Both the position numbers and the translations under genes were made by a program. The notes beneath the pieces are model-generated. The model made no database searches. It worked only from the letters and a program-made list of their open reading frames with translations, and was not told where the DNA came from. Positions 1 to 12,999 of a stretch of DNA of 64,000 bases are shown piece by piece (the first letter of the stretch is position 1; every line of letters begins with the position of its first letter). This DNA is from Nomia melanderi (Eukaryota; Arthropoda; Insecta; Hymenoptera; Halictidae): assembly GCF_051020985.1 (NCBI RefSeq), contig NC_135009.1:9370606-9434605 (forward strand), in the 5' to 3' direction.

Positions 1-1510
1 TGTGAGTTCCGTCTACGCCGCCTTGGGACACACCGCCTGGGCGATGGCCGTGTCCTTCATCGTGATACAATGCTGCACTGGATCCGCCAAAATGATCGAC
101 AGCCTGCTGTCGTTGCGCCTGATGTATCCGTTGTCGAGGCTTACTTACTGCGCGTATCTGGTGCACCCTATCATCATGATGATCACCGTCACTCAAATGG
201 ACGGTCCGTTGCATCTCCACAACGATATCGTGGTGAGATTATATCTCATTCTTTCAACCCCCTTTCCAACCAATTTTTAACCTCTTCGATGCTGAATATT
301 TGATAGCGTATGACGTACCCTTAACACTAGAACTACCGGATAGGTCGGAATGACTTATTTCTGATTTCCTCTTTTACTTTTGAGATCTCAATAAAAATTT
401 ACAATTGAAACCTCAATAAACGCACGCTTATGGTTTTTATAAAGAAATTTGTAAAAGTCAGTTTAAGTGATCGGTAGTTCTAATGTTAATTCAGTTTTAT
501 AATTTTGATTGGTACCGCATTGACGAGTAGCAAATTATTCATCAAAAACAGTAGTGATTAGGAAATAAATGCAATAGGAAATTGGATGAGAAAAAATGAA
601 AACTGATCAATTAGCTGAATTCCTCGTCATTGAAAGATCCTCTAATAGTACTTCAGAGTAAGAGGATTTTTAAGAATTAATTTAATACATTTTTCTGGAT
701 TTTTAAAGACATTCCATAAATATGATAATGCTCAGACTATAAATAGCAAAACACCAGGAAGATTCTTTCACTAGAGATACTATATAACACCGAAGAGGTT
801 AATGACGTGCCTCCTTGGGACCATAATGTGGTTCCGATCTTGGCACACTTCTGAATTCCCGGCTGAAGTCACGCTAATGGGTTGCCCGCTTATATTCAGC
901 CAAGAAAGTGTCCAAGAGAAAAATTCCTTACCGCAAAAAGAACTTAAATAGCTTCTTCTTTCCTTGAAACCTTGATTTTACGGGAGTCAGTGGCTTCGAG
1001 TATTACGACGATGGAATGAAGCTTAAATTTGTCTTTTCTTTTATTACTAGATATCATAACAGATACATAATCACTAAGCAGATTAGCTTATTACAACATA
1101 TTAACAACATATTACGTGTAGAAGATTTTCCAAGAATTTTCAATTCCTATTCAACATCCGAACAAGCTCTAAAATTTTGGTACACCGATGATCATTAAAG
1201 CACATTTAATCAGCTTATCCCACGAGACATACCCACAAAGGTTCACAGAATCCTCTGTCTCCTTTCATTTCAATCGCTCTCCCATCGATCCCCGATTAGC
1301 TAAAAGGTTCGAAACGGCTTCAATGCCAGTCCTCCCGTTAACGACCAAGAATCCTGAACACGCCCCGTCTGTTTGCGTTTCAAGCTGATTCTGTACTTGG
1401 GCAATCTCGTCGCCTCGTACTTGTTGTCGTTCTGCGTTTCGATCGCGCTCGAGGCGCCCATAGTCAACCTGCTGAAAATCGCCTTTATCTCGAAGAAGCG
1501 GGCTAGGTAG
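1..1510 (+). CDS. NRF-6-like membrane acyltransferase, 3' end (last two exons)
   Basis: Multi-pass membrane protein of the acyltransferase-3 family that includes C. elegans nose resistant to fluoxetine (nrf-6), which is linked to lipid or xenobiotic transport across epithelia; the biochemical reaction is not settled for most members. The first visible exon runs from the window edge to 232 and encodes transmembrane helices plus the family-typical motif SRLTYCAYLVHPIIM. It ends in a GTG|GTGAGA donor at phase 0. After a 1152-bp intron, a pyrimidine-rich acceptor (tttcaag, exon start 1385) leads into a final exon with a further membrane helix (LGNLVASYLLSFCVSIALE), the conserved EAPIVNLLK tail and a basic end KKRAR, stopping at TAG 1508-1510. 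About 118 residues are visible; the N-terminal NRF domain and most helices lie upstream of the window. The intron contains two dispersed repeats. Recognition is by motif, so the exact paralogue is unknown. Confidence 0.88.
321..489. repeat. Family A MITE-like element, copy A1
   Basis: A 169-bp element bounded by TTAA. The left end is TTAACACTAGAACTACCG and the reverse complement of the right end is TTAACATTAGAACTACCG, so 17 of 18 bases agree. A GTCGGAATGACT motif follows the left end, as in other copies. The TTAA boundaries and short length suggest a non-autonomous piggyBac-type element; it has no coding capacity. Confidence 0.7.
502..655. repeat. Family C dispersed repeat, copy C1 (partial)
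   Basis: Shares ordered blocks with the copies at about 12457-12700 and 26204-26437: ATTTTGATTGGTACC-like start, TTAGGAAATAAA, AAAATTG..., GATGAAAACTGATCAAT, then a GAATTC(C/T)TC block and TAGTA near the end. This copy lacks the left part seen in the others. No inverted ends recognised and no coding potential. Confidence 0.55.
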
Positions 1511-2200
1511 GAGGCAGCGGAAGATCGAGCGCAGCTTATCGTGCGATCGACGGTGAGTAATGGACACCACGATTTCAATGGAAATAGACGTACAGCCGGG
1601 AACATCGTTATCGATTCCCCGTGATTTTTACAGGGAATAATCCTGCCTCTCCGATCGACAAGAGAAAAAAAGCCACCCATCCAATCGTCCGTCTATCTGT
1701 TTAGCGGACGTTTTCAAACGGAAATAAAGCGGGGATCCGATTCCCTCGACGACACTGAACACCCGGTTCGCGGCTCGACGAATTAAGGGATCGGCGCGAT
1801 TTCGTCAGTGAGGAAGATCTGGTGCCTAGGAGGATCCAGCGAACTCGAGAAGACTCGTACAGTGTCAATATACTTTGTAAATCGTACCCCTCGAGATTTC
1901 TAACGGTATTCTCGCGAAGAGGATGACGGAGATGATAGAAACGAGTATGGAAATTTGTATTTATCTTTTTGTACTAGCTAAGATCCTTGTGTAATATATT
2001 CGTGAATATAGTGTTTGGACATCAAGTGGAACGACGTGGATGTTACTTTCCTCTTATTGAAAACAGGAGATTAAATATATTTTCTCTTGAGAAAATCAAT
2101 TCAAATTGTCCTCAATTTAAATAAAAGAACGTAAATAAGAGTTTGGGGGACGAAAACTCTTTGATATACAAAAATACCGAATAGTTGAGCAATAAATATG
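1511..2200 (+). other. 3' UTR and downstream flank of the NRF-6-like gene
   Basis: Non-coding sequence after the stop codon. Possible polyadenylation signals AATAAA occur at 1723-1728, 2120-2125 and 2191-2196; which one is used cannot be told from sequence. Confidence 0.45.
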
Positions 2201-2748
2201 TTTGGTGACAGTTGTAATTATAATTTTATTAAGAACGAAACACTCGTAGACAAAGTATTCGTTAGCTTGTCGGTACGAGTCTCGTTTTCCGAGAACGTGA
2301 ATCCGAACTTTGAACCACGAACCTTTGCAAGAGTCATTCCATTCGTCGCGAATAGAATTCGAACGAGAAAGTTTAGAACGAACGCGCGATTCCTTCTCGA
2401 AACTTGCGTCCTCCTTCTACGGAACGATTATTCAAAGTGTTCCTTTGTCACCCTTCTTCGCTCTAAAGGGAGGGCCTACTTGGGAATCATCCTCGGAACA
2501 ATAGACGCGATTCCCTTAAAGCGTATACAAGGTGTACCCGAAATAGTGGCGCAACTCGATCTTATTTGGATTTGATCATGTTCGCGGAACGTTCTGGTCG
2601 TAGACTGAAATTGTTTCGTGTGAGACTTCGGTCACGAGAAAATTGAACTCCGACCTTTCGCAATGTGCCTGCTCGTTGCTTAAGGTTTTCACTTTACACT
2701 TCAAAGTGCAAAGCATAACATATACTAGAAACATAGTAAATCTCCCAT

Positions 2749-2905
2749 AATTGAGTCGCTCAGAAGTTAATGCGGTTAAGCACATGCCTTGATATTTCCT
2801 GATCTTTGAAAATTTTAGTGGAATAAATAATATTTTTCTTAGTTATTAATTCTCTGAATTTTTGTTTTCTAGAGTTAACCGCATTAGCTTCTGAGCAACT
2901 CAATT
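2749..2905. repeat. Long imperfect hairpin (31-bp arms, 95-nt loop)
   Basis: Arm 2749-2779 and arm 2875-2905 are reverse complements over 31 bases with two mismatches. The inner ends of both arms are TTAACCGCATTA. The AT-rich loop (2780-2874) contains no repeat I recognise. It resembles a MITE pair facing inward, or a foldback element, rather than a coding feature. Confidence 0.7.
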
Positions 2906-5900
2906 GCTGCATTATTTCGAATATACGAAAACCTTCCGCGAACAGAATAAATTTTCCATTTCATTCCAGTTTCGCTTGAGTTTTATCATTCTTGAATGAT
3001 ACGAAATTGTCTTCCCTTATATATACTAATTTCGCTAACTATGCTCAATAATTTTCGAGGATGTTCAAGTTTAGTAATTTACAAAGAAAGATATCGAACC
3101 AAGCAATTCAAAAAATGATGAAACTATATGTATAAGTAGAGTACGTCAAGCCTAATGCATTGCAATTTTTTTCGTGCCGAATTTCACTTTGAAGGATCGA
3201 AACCACGACATTCTGAAAGGATCGACACGCAGCAGATGACCATCGATTTCTAAATAAATATCTCGTGAACAAAATAATCGAAAAATTACGTGTTATCAGT
3301 TGATTTCTTTGCAACTATTCCTTTCTAATCGAACAGCAAACCAATTTTCCGACAAACGAGCACACCGGGTACATTCGCAACTGAACAGAGGCGCGACAGA
3401 TGTGTAGACAACGGCGGGCAATGAAGAAAGTTCGGTAAATAGCGAATCGAGAGAAAGGGAACGTAGAAGCGGCGCACACCCAACGGTTTCAAAGCAAACG
3501 GAAGAAATTGAAAACACGGACAAACCCGAGGTTTGTGTTTTAACAAGTCTTCGTCGGTCCCTAGGAATCGGCACTATCAAATCCGACAAACAATATTATC
3601 TAAATCAGATGATATTAAAAAATTTGTTGTAATCAATCTCCCTGAATCTTTTACGTCTGTTGTTTACATATACGCAATTTTTTTTAATGTACATGCCGCC
3701 TACGTGGAAACCAAAGTAAAAAGAGCTCCGCGTTTAACACTAACATTACATTGTATACATAGATGTATACTGTGACCAAAAAAATAACTAGTTATAAAAT
3801 AAAGGTAAACAAGTTTGACGAAAAATTGTTCTTAGTGAAAACAAAAACAAAAGAAAAGTCAAGAATTAAAGAGCTGATTAATCAATGCAAGACTTGATAT
3901 AACGTTATATGAACGAAAAAAAATGCAGAACATCAAATCAAATATTAACACTAGAACTACCGCATTCGTGAAAATGGCGGCAGTTCGTTTCCTTATTTCG
4001 CAATCATTGATGTCTGAAATGCATAAAATATTCCAAATGATTTTAAAAATTAATTTCAATTGAATATTACAATAAACATAAACGACAAAAATCTATTGCT
4101 ACAATTTCCACAAACATTATATCTTGATCATATTAATAAACCAACCGAGCAATTAAATTAACTTTTTTGTAACTGATTTATAATTCAGTTCGCATACTGC
4201 TCAATCAATGTCTTTAACAATTTCTCAGAGAAAAATTCGTTATCTTTTTAATAATTACAAGACGAAGAAATCAGGAATGAGTCATTTTGACCTGCCTGGT
4301 AGTTTTAGTGTTAGTCACTGGGTAATCTACCGTTAAAATCGGTCATTCGACCGGTTCATGGTACGGCTAGCGTCAAAGAGGAACTTCGATCCTGAAATGG
4401 AACGACACCGCCGGAACTCGAGGGGAGATATTTATCTGAAGGCCAAGTATCTTTGTCCATCCCGATGTACACCCAATCTCTATAAATTTCGCGTGAACTT
4501 GGACCTTGTGCCCCATTATTCGTGGAAAGTGGCGGAACGGTGGCCAAAAATGGCCCCTCTAATTTTTCCGGCGCGATCCCTTGGGGGTAGAAAATGGCGG
4601 ACGGTGATAAAATACTGTAAACGAACGATATTATTTAGCCGCGCGAGGCCACAGTTCGCTCCCTCGCGTAATTACACGTTTAGAGAAACTTTTCCTGCCG
4701 GCAGGTGCTCTCTTGCCTGTAATTTTTATCAAGCGCGAGCGTCTCTTCGGTGAGGACTTGCTTTTTATGGCCGACACTCGGCGCCGGTCAATGCGTGAAG
4801 GCAACGCCTTTTACAAAGCAGGGAACGTGGTCTCTTGTTGCTCGGTGTTGGTGTATCACGCGATTTTCCCTCACGGGAGGAGAATAACGATACTGTTTGA
4901 CCCTTTGTGGACAGGGGACCTTTTTAATGTTGATGGAACTTCCGTCGTAGAATATTCAATTGGCTACTAACGCGAGGCAAATAAATTTTCAGTGTCCAAG
5001 GTCATTCCGAATGAGATGGCTGTGCTGTTGAGGTAGACCAATTTCGTTAAAACTGTCGAATATTTTCAATCTTTCTGAGTGGTATGCTGAATTTCGCACA
5101 GAGACCTATTTAACTGTTCGTCTTATGCAGATATATTTTTATAAATATTTTATTGTTCGTTAGGTAGTAATAATATTTATTATATATAAGTTCTTTCGAA
5201 ATAAGTGAACCACGACTTATATTATACCTGAATATATCGCGGGGCTGTGTTAATCAAATGTGTATGAATACGGGAAATATATGATAAAACTACGTTTTTC
5301 AAATTTTGAAATGGCGTTTAACTGAGTGAAACGTTTGTCTGATGAACGTGAAATAGCGTAGGATTAAATCACCGGTTTCGAATGCATTAATTGCTTTATG
5401 CGATTACGTGTGCATATAGTTACCAGGAAATTACTGCATGTGCACATAGAATTTGATATGGAATTTTCTTGCTGAAGCGCGGGAACGATGAAAATTTGAT
5501 TACGAGTTGAGATGACTCTGCGTTCACCGACTGCCTGGATCCTCGTTTCCTAAAAGAAAATGATTTTCTCATTATGCAACAGCGAAACGATAGGTGCTTA
5601 AACATAAATAACTCTCCGTTTTTACAATACTTTTGCATGGTTCCTTTTCCAACGAAACTTTTATTCCATCAAATTGACAAGTTAATGTCAGTACACAGGC
5701 AGCGATCAGTGAACTTTCACATGTGATTCTCACGCGAACGCACAAGATTATTAATGCGATCGACGTTCTGTCGATTAGACCCGCATAATGTTCCCCGTCT
5801 CCGAAACAATCGTGACATCGCTGTCTCGTGCTAGACTAATTCGTCTCTGTGCTCGTGTCAGTGCACCGCGCAATCTCTAGGAAGAAACTTCCTATTATTA

Positions 5901-8900
5901 ATCATATGAAGAAACTTCTAATTGTTCCTAGCTCTGCAATGCTCATCGAAATTCTGTGTTCTGCCTGATTGTTAATTGGAGCAGTAGATGGACAGATCAC
6001 ATCTACTACAGCGCATCCTATTGTATCGTATAGTATATATAGTAGATCATCCTATACAGTGGTAGATAGATCTCTACTGCAACAAGAAAATTCGATTAAA
6101 AAATGGGAACATTGACAAACGATCGTTCCATCAAAGGTAAAAGGAAACCAGGCCGCGTCATCCAGCCGATTGAAGTCGGGCGCAAATCGATCGTACTCTG
6201 AATCTGTTTTCAAACGAACGAATACGGTTAACCAGCGGTGCAACCATCCTCGACAGGTAATCGGTGAGCTTAATGCTAATACATCTACGAACGTTTCTGC
6301 TACATCGGGAATCCTATTTGCCCGCGTCTGTGTGTGGCTCCTAAAGTGCCCCGACTAAATTGAATCCCCGAAATTCGGCCCGCCTTTGCCCGATTTCTCT
6401 CCCGAATCTTCGATTGAGCTACATTCTGGCGGAAGACAGCCCCCGACCACAACGCCGCACTATGCAGTGAAGTCTAATTTAACGAAGTGAAACGAGTTGG
6501 TGAATATTCTTCGCGGACACGGGACAATTTTCTGGAGGGGACTTGCGCGTGCAATCGAATCAACAGTGATCCCGCGGATGCGTCGCTCGGACGTATGCTG
6601 GATGCTAGCTGGCTTTATTAGCATTGAGTGTGAATGCAGATTGTGAACGTGGTTGTGTTGGCGATTGAAAGGAATCGATGTTTCGGAAGAAATAAATAAT
6701 GTGACTGACAGACGTGATCGAATTTTCGGGAACTAGAATGAAGAGTATTTTAGAAATAATTGAAACTATGCGATAGATTTTAATTAGATACTGTAATCGA
6801 GTTTTGGACGTGGACAAGGGTTGAAACGAGTAAAAGGGAAACAAAAGAAAGAAGGCTAGATAGGACGAAGGAAATGGAGTCTAGTAACGACAACGAAAGC
6901 GTTAATGTTATAATATTCAAACTAAACGCTACATTCAACTCCTTTCCAATTTTCCTCGTTCATTACAAGTACAAATCTAAACCGAATGTAAAACACTGAT
7001 AATAACGAAACAGCTTCTAAGTTAAAACCACGTGCAACAGATAGCATAGATTTTTATGAAACCAAACTATAAATCTCTGCCATAACTTTCACTCCCTTCT
7101 ACAAGGGATAGAAAACATGTTATTTAGAAACCGTTTGGAAGCCACCTTTCCACATCGTGTAATCATCAGGAACTGCACCTGTTCGACGATGACCGTTTGC
7201 ATTCGCCGGATTTCAAGAGAATTCGTCGCGAGCCGGGATCGATCGATGCCACTGATTCGCGGTATGCGCCTCGAGTCATACGTCACCGACGAATATGCGA
7301 CAAGCGGTTTCGATGTCACGGAATAAGCGCGCGCGTGGCAGAGGACATCGGATCCCAGCCCGTTTCGAGTAATTCCGCGCTGTTTCACGGAGTGTTGCGT
7401 GCCCCGCACGCACAGAGGCCCGCTTTGTCGCGTTCGTATCGTCACGGGAACACGCCATGGGAATTGAACTTCGCAACGGAAACGGAAGATAGACGGGATG
7501 CGATAACACGTTACCGCGACACTAAACGCATCATTAGCGGATCGATGGCACGTTAATTGCTCTACACGCGGCAAAAATTGTGCTGCTGAACCTGTATCCC
7601 CGGAAGAATAAGAAAACTGATGCCTGCCAACCTGTTATACCAGTTGATCGACAGGAGTTTGAGGAGTTCTTTTATAAAAGATAAAGTACCAAGCGATGTG
7701 AAACATTCATGAATAGAAGAGGTTCGTTGAGTCTGTTCAGAATTGAATGTAGGGTCCATGGTGATTGATTGTCGATCGTTTATCATGTTGGCTTCGACGA
7801 GATTTACTAAATGTGAATTAACGCGTCCGCCGGCGACGTATATTTGCAACTGTTTCGTATGTTGTGCGAAGAAGAAATAATTGGATTTACGTGTGTTTTC
7901 ATGTAATATTGTAACGCATGGTATAACGCGGAGGAAGTTATGCAGATTTGTTTTATTAATTATTATTTACACTTTGTGAAGACGATATGTTCTGTTTAAC
8001 TCTCCATTGAACCGTGACTTTTAAATCACGTACCAATATATTAGTAATCTGTTGTTTATTTCATTTCTCCTAGCAAAGTAGTGAATAAAATGAAGTGATT
8101 AATTAACTTAAACTTTGATACGCTCAGACGTGAAATTTCAACGTCATTGTAATTTCAAAATCACGTATATTCATTGTTAATTTGTATTTACAGGTTGATA
8201 TTTCTTAATGTTACACCACACGTATCTTTTTATAGTAAAAGATTCGGCTTATAGAAGTTTCATCAAATATTCTAACCACAGGGACTGTTATTGAAAGAAA
8301 CGCTGGTAGCGAATGGATCGATAATAGCGGAATATACTTTGCTCGATGCGTTATTATTAGATACTGTTTAATTTATTATTCGGCAACGACGAGATAATTT
8401 CATTGCAAGCTTTCCGGTTGACATTTTCCAATACCGTTTTTCTATTTTCAACAGAAGGATCGTCGAACTGTTTGTTCGTCATTGTACCGATTCGATATAG
8501 GGTGTACCGAACAGAAGCAGAGAAGAATAGCGACAAACAAGGGTTAACCTTGTTCCATTCATCTTGAGTACAACGGTGCCCGGAATTCATGGATCTTCAT
8601 TTCTCTATCGACCTGTATAAATATACTTGAGGGCGTCCGACACGCGGGCCAGCTTTCCTCCATACTTTCCTCCAGTTTTTCCTCGGCCGAGGGAAGCTCG
8701 GAAGTTCGCGGAACGCCGGGACGGGCCATGTATTTCAAAATATTGCGCTTTAAAGAAGATATATTCTTATCAGCGCACATATTCCCGGCGCGCTGTCCGG
8801 AGTGGATGGAAGATATATGAGCAAACGGAGAACAACGCAACGCCGCAAGCGAATAAGAACAACGAGAAGTTCCCTTCTTCTGAATTCGCGCTTCATCCGC

Positions 8901-9090
8901 GTAATCAACCGTAAAAACAAAAGTCCAGCGACCCACTTTCACTGCCTACCCGGGAAAGCGACTCGCGAGCAGCTCTTCAGCTTTTTCCAGAGTCTCTGGA
9001 GAGATCCTGCGTGCTCCTCTCTGTTTTGTTGTTGAGATATTTATTTGTTAAAACGATTAACGTAGGTTCGTTGGGATGAAACTGTAGATA
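2906..9090. other. Intergenic region with no supported gene
   Basis: Only short open frames, none with recognisable domains, coherent splice sites or protein-like composition. It contains family A copy A2 (3945-4314). The rest is mixed AT-rich and CpG-containing single-copy-looking sequence. No tRNA-like fold was recognised. Confidence 0.5.
3945..4314. repeat. Family A MITE-like element, copy A2 (longest)
   Basis: A 370-bp element. The left end is TTAACACTAGAACTACCG; the right end reads CTGGTAGTTTTAGTGTTAG, its inverted partner with the terminal TTAA changed to TTAG. The right half shares AACAATTTCTCAGAG and a GAAATCAGGAATGAGTCATT block with A5 and A6. The left half shares CTTATTTCGCA with A4. 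It may therefore be close to the full-length form from which the shorter copies derive. Confidence 0.72.
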
Positions 9091-9099
9091 GAGTAAGCG

Positions 9100-9860
9100 A
9101 GTTTCGATTTTTTTATCGAAATTGTATTGTTGAAGGCGATATGTAGTTTTTGAAACAATACTCTAGGTGCCATTGGGATATTGTAGATATCAAAGTAATT
9201 GAACCTTAATTTCTTATTATAATTTCTAATTATAGTTCGTAAAGAACTATTGTAGGTTTTTAAAACGACGCTTTCCGAAGGAACACTGTAGATTTCCTCA
9301 AAGGAATTCTGTAGATTCCAAAGCGGCCAAATCTCAATTTTCTATTGAAATTTTCAGCTATAGTTTGTAAAGTACTATTGTAGTTTTTAAAACAACACTG
9401 TAGGTCCCCCTAAAGCAATTTCGTAAACCCCAAAGCGACTAAATCTCAGCTTTCTATTGAATTTTTCAACTATGGTTTGTAAAGCACTATTGTAACTATT
9501 AAAGCAACGTTGCAGGTCCCCAAAGGAATTCTGTAGATTCCAAAGAGACCAGATCTCAATTTTCTATTGAAATTCCCAGCAAAATTCTTAAGACACTATG
9601 CAGTTCCCAATGTGATGTTGTAGTTTCCAAAGCAACGTTGTAGTTCCTAACGCGACATACTGCAATTTCCAGGACAATATTGTACTTCACAAAACAATAT
9701 TGCAGTTCCCAAAGCAGTATGTAGTTCCCGATAGTGCAGGCACCAATGCGATACTATATATCCCAAGGTGATTGAATCCTAACTCTTTATTGCCATTTCC
9801 ACCAACAGTTCCCAAGGTAATATTATAGTTCCTAAAGCAACGTTACTGAACCCTTTCCTC
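9100..9860. repeat. Complex tandem repeat array (about 111-bp and 20-bp units)
   Basis: The block ATCTCAATTTTCTATTGAAA recurs starting at 9331, 9443 and 9553, a spacing of 112 and 110 bp, with diverged copies before (about 9205) and after (about 9770). Each unit also carries GTAAAG.ACTATTGTA and GAATTCTGTAGATTCCAAAG. Between 9595 and 9740 the pattern collapses into a 20-bp unit close to ATATTGTAGTTCCCAAAGCA repeated about seven times. This is a diverged minisatellite or higher-order array; no open frame spans it. Confidence 0.75.
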
Positions 9861-12455
9861 CCAAATGGTATATTTAGGTACCACGAACATTTTAAATTAC
9901 CGGAAAACTAGAAAACGCTTAGATAAAGAGCAATTGTACCACATTTTTGCTAATAGCTGATAACTTAAGTGCTAATCAGCTGTCAATACATGTGTTTTAG
10001 TTGATTAGTCCACAGCCGTAAGTCATTCTTCACAAAATTTCTTCATAAAATGGTACATATTCAGCGACGAAAGGGCTAAACCTGCAAGCGACTGAGTTAT
10101 TAGAATAACAAGAATAACATTAGAATAACAGTCTCCGCGAAAGTACGGACTCGTAAATCTCATCGAGTTTCTCGTGATTTAAGGGTGAGCACCTTATTTA
10201 ACCCCTCGCGCCGCCACCTGACACTCGCTGATTGAAATATGCTTCCCCCGCGATACAACTCCCATCAGTTTATTATCGGAATTATTAATGAGCGAGCGTA
10301 AGCGAACCAAGGGTTTCAGCCCTCGTAAATTTTAAACAGCCTAATCGGTGCATCACGAGTGCATTACCGTTCCACATGGAACTCGCAGCCAGATGTGCCT
10401 GGTACTAATCCTGTAACTAGAATCAACTTTGACACGGTTCTTTTAAGATTGGTGTTGATTTCTTTGAAAAATTCTCTTTCCTGTTTTAGGGTCCTTAATT
10501 TTTGAAGTATTCTTTAGAGAGCAATGTTGCTTTCTTCAAGGAATCTTTCTTTTTCAAATAAAATAATTAAATTTCTTAATAATGATATCTGTAGAGTATC
10601 CAAGCAGATATCTATCTAAAATAACGATACACCTTGTGACGAGAGCAATGACAATAACTCTTTCCACCGAGTCCTAGTTAAAATGTCCACTCTCGAAAAA
10701 TTATCGAGGCGGGATGTTTGCTCCGCGATAAAATAGGAGGCCCGTTCAAAAAATTACTGGAGCACAGACGCCTCGATTGATCGCTGGAACGAAATATTCC
10801 CGACACTTCAATATCTTCCCACGACTCGCAATATCTCCCGCGTCTCAAAGGAAACTTTACATCTCATTGCGTCGGTCGATCACATTGGTCCCAACAACCG
10901 GGAACAGAGAAACTTCGCGCTGGAAGGAGTATAAACACGAACTTCTCGAACCTGGAGGGTCTGGATTCCGAAAGGAGACGCGGTGTAGCGATAGTCAGGC
11001 CGAGAAGTCTGATGTCGGTTCCTTAACGTTGTTGTGGTCCTCATTTGTGTACACGTTTGAAGCATTATTACTGAGAAAACAGAAATACTAATCTGATATG
11101 TGAAGTATTTAAAATTCCGTAATCCAATATTGTATTTTGACCAAAATGAGAACGCGACTGAGCCAGAAGAGATTGAACGACCGAAACGATGCTATGACAA
11201 AGAAAGAACTTATTTTTTACTTCACTTTCTCCAGCAATAAACTACTAGAAATTATCGTGTGATATATAAATATGTAATATTGTGGTACGAAGTCATAATA
11301 CCATAAATTAACAACATATTAAATCGATTATTACGATGGAACAGTGCCAAGGAAAGCTAAAATTCCAGGTAGCAGCTGAATCGTTAAACGTTTCCGTCGA
11401 CTAACACGTTAAACGCGGAGCTATTTTTGCTTGAAAAAAATCTTCTCTTCGTAATGCTTCAATGAAATTCATTTCAAAATTCACCAAAAAATTCCTTAAC
11501 ATTAGAACTACGGAGCATTTAATATAATGAGTGTGTAATCCTTATAAAACTTGTAACAATAGATTATCTTCAGTTCCTTCAAATATTCATTATAGTATTC
11601 AAGTGAGACTATCTATTTATTAAAAACTATCGACTAACATATTTTCAAAATTATTTCAAACATTCAATGCTTCTGAGATACAAATCATTGCGAAACAAGG
11701 AAACCGGAACCGGTCATTTTGACTGTTACGGTAATTCCAACGTTAACAAGTAATTCTTATAAAAATTGTAAGAATCTTTTCTATGTAAGAGAAATCGTTA
11801 ATTTTTAAAATTATAATGAATATTTAGTACGAAGAAAATTTCGTACAATTTTTCCAAAATATATGGAAAGTATAGAGAGAAATTTTCAGAGTGAAACGCG
11901 TAGTCGAAGAATGCCTAACATCCGACATAGCTCAGCACTTTTCGAGTGCTCCAAGGATAAACAAATTTGTTGGGCATTGTTCCTTGCATATTCAGCTATC
12001 TCAAACAACAACAATGTCTCGGTTTAGGTAAAATTTTTCAAATGTACTTTTGGCCAGCCAGATCGAACGAATATTCCACTGTGCATCGCCTAAAGCTGAT
12101 AGTCCGTCTCTAGGAAACGACGCCCGCGCTTAACGTGTTAATCAAGACACCGGCCCGTTGCGAGATATCGAGAACGCATCGGAAGCTTATTACGGATGCG
12201 ATAGGCGGGGGCGCAAGCGCAAGCCGCGTGGCGCGCGGCAAGAGTCCGCGTTTCCGTGAGGCAGTCGGCCCGAAGCCGTCGCGGATCGAACACGCAAGAT
12301 ACGGAGTCAACGTGCTTCCGCCGGGGAGCACGAGGTTCTCTCATCGCGTCACGTCCCGTCCCGTCGTGTCTCGTCCGTCGTCAGCGGCACCCTCCAACGT
12401 GATTAGCACTTAAGCACCCGGCAATTTCGGAGTTCGAAATACCCCGATACCTCGA
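9861..12455. other. Intergenic region with no supported gene
   Basis: No coding exon recognised on either strand. It contains family A copy A3. The rest has no structure I can name. Confidence 0.45.
11496..11746. repeat. Family A MITE-like element, copy A3
   Basis: A 251-bp element between TTAA sites. The left end is TTAACATTAGAACTACGG; the right end is ACGGTAATTCCAACGTTAA, its imperfect inverse. GGTCATTTTGAC lies just inside the right end, matching the internal part of the terminal repeat in A1 and A2. Confidence 0.68.
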
Positions 12456-12456
12456 A

Positions 12457-12700
12457 CGTATAGTTGGGAGATGACTTGACGTCATAGTAGAACGGCACAG
12501 GGGCAAGGGGTGTCTTTCCAATTTATATAGGTTATATATCTCTATAGTTTTGATTGATTAAGCGTGACCGTTTCGGTAAATTAGTAATGGAAAGTATAAG
12601 AAATTAGGAAATGACAGCAGAAGAAAATCGGGCGTAAAAAATGAGAACTTGCGATCAGAATTCCTCAGCCTAACCATCAAGTGACCTCTTAGTAGTATAT
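12457..12700. repeat. Family C dispersed repeat, copy C2
   Basis: Begins CGTATAGTTGGGAGATGACT and runs through blocks shared in order with the copy at 26204: ...CACAG.GGCAAG, AGTTTTGA, TTAGGAAAT, then CTCAGCCTA.C.ATCAAGTGA near the end. About 244 bp. No obvious inverted ends and no coding capacity. Confidence 0.62.
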
Positions 12701-12999
12701 GAATACGTTTAGTGGAAATTCTGTTTTGATACGAAGCAAATTGATTTAGAAGGTATACTTAATACGGTTATTAAGGATATGTTATTCCGACTAAATTAGA
12801 AAAATATATTCTTGTGATATAGGTGAATATAAATTATATACATCAATAGTTCTACAAGCACGCGTCAGAGGTAACGCGTGGCCGGACGTTAAAGTGTTAA
12901 AGTCGAAACCACGGAAACAAAGAATCGTGTTTCGCAATAACTGCCGAACTCAAGTAAACAACAATAGCATTTAAGACAGGGATCGGAAGAAATACGAGG

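Larger units (their letters stand above)
233..1384 (+). other. Last intron of the NRF-6-like gene
   Basis: The donor gtgaga follows base 232 and the acceptor AG is at 1383-1384. Joining at phase 0 keeps the acyltransferase frame open. The intron holds a family A TTAA element (321-489) and, next to it, a copy of the family C repeat (about 502-655). I see no coding signal in the rest. Confidence 0.8.

Noticed and set aside
2198..2575. 125-codon + strand frame
   Set aside because: Looked slightly protein-like, but no family, domain or splice context could be recognised, and the length is compatible with chance.
7089..7574. Overlapping frames on both strands (up to 161 codons)
   Set aside because: A CpG-rich stretch poor in stop codons; open on several frames at once, with no motif in any.
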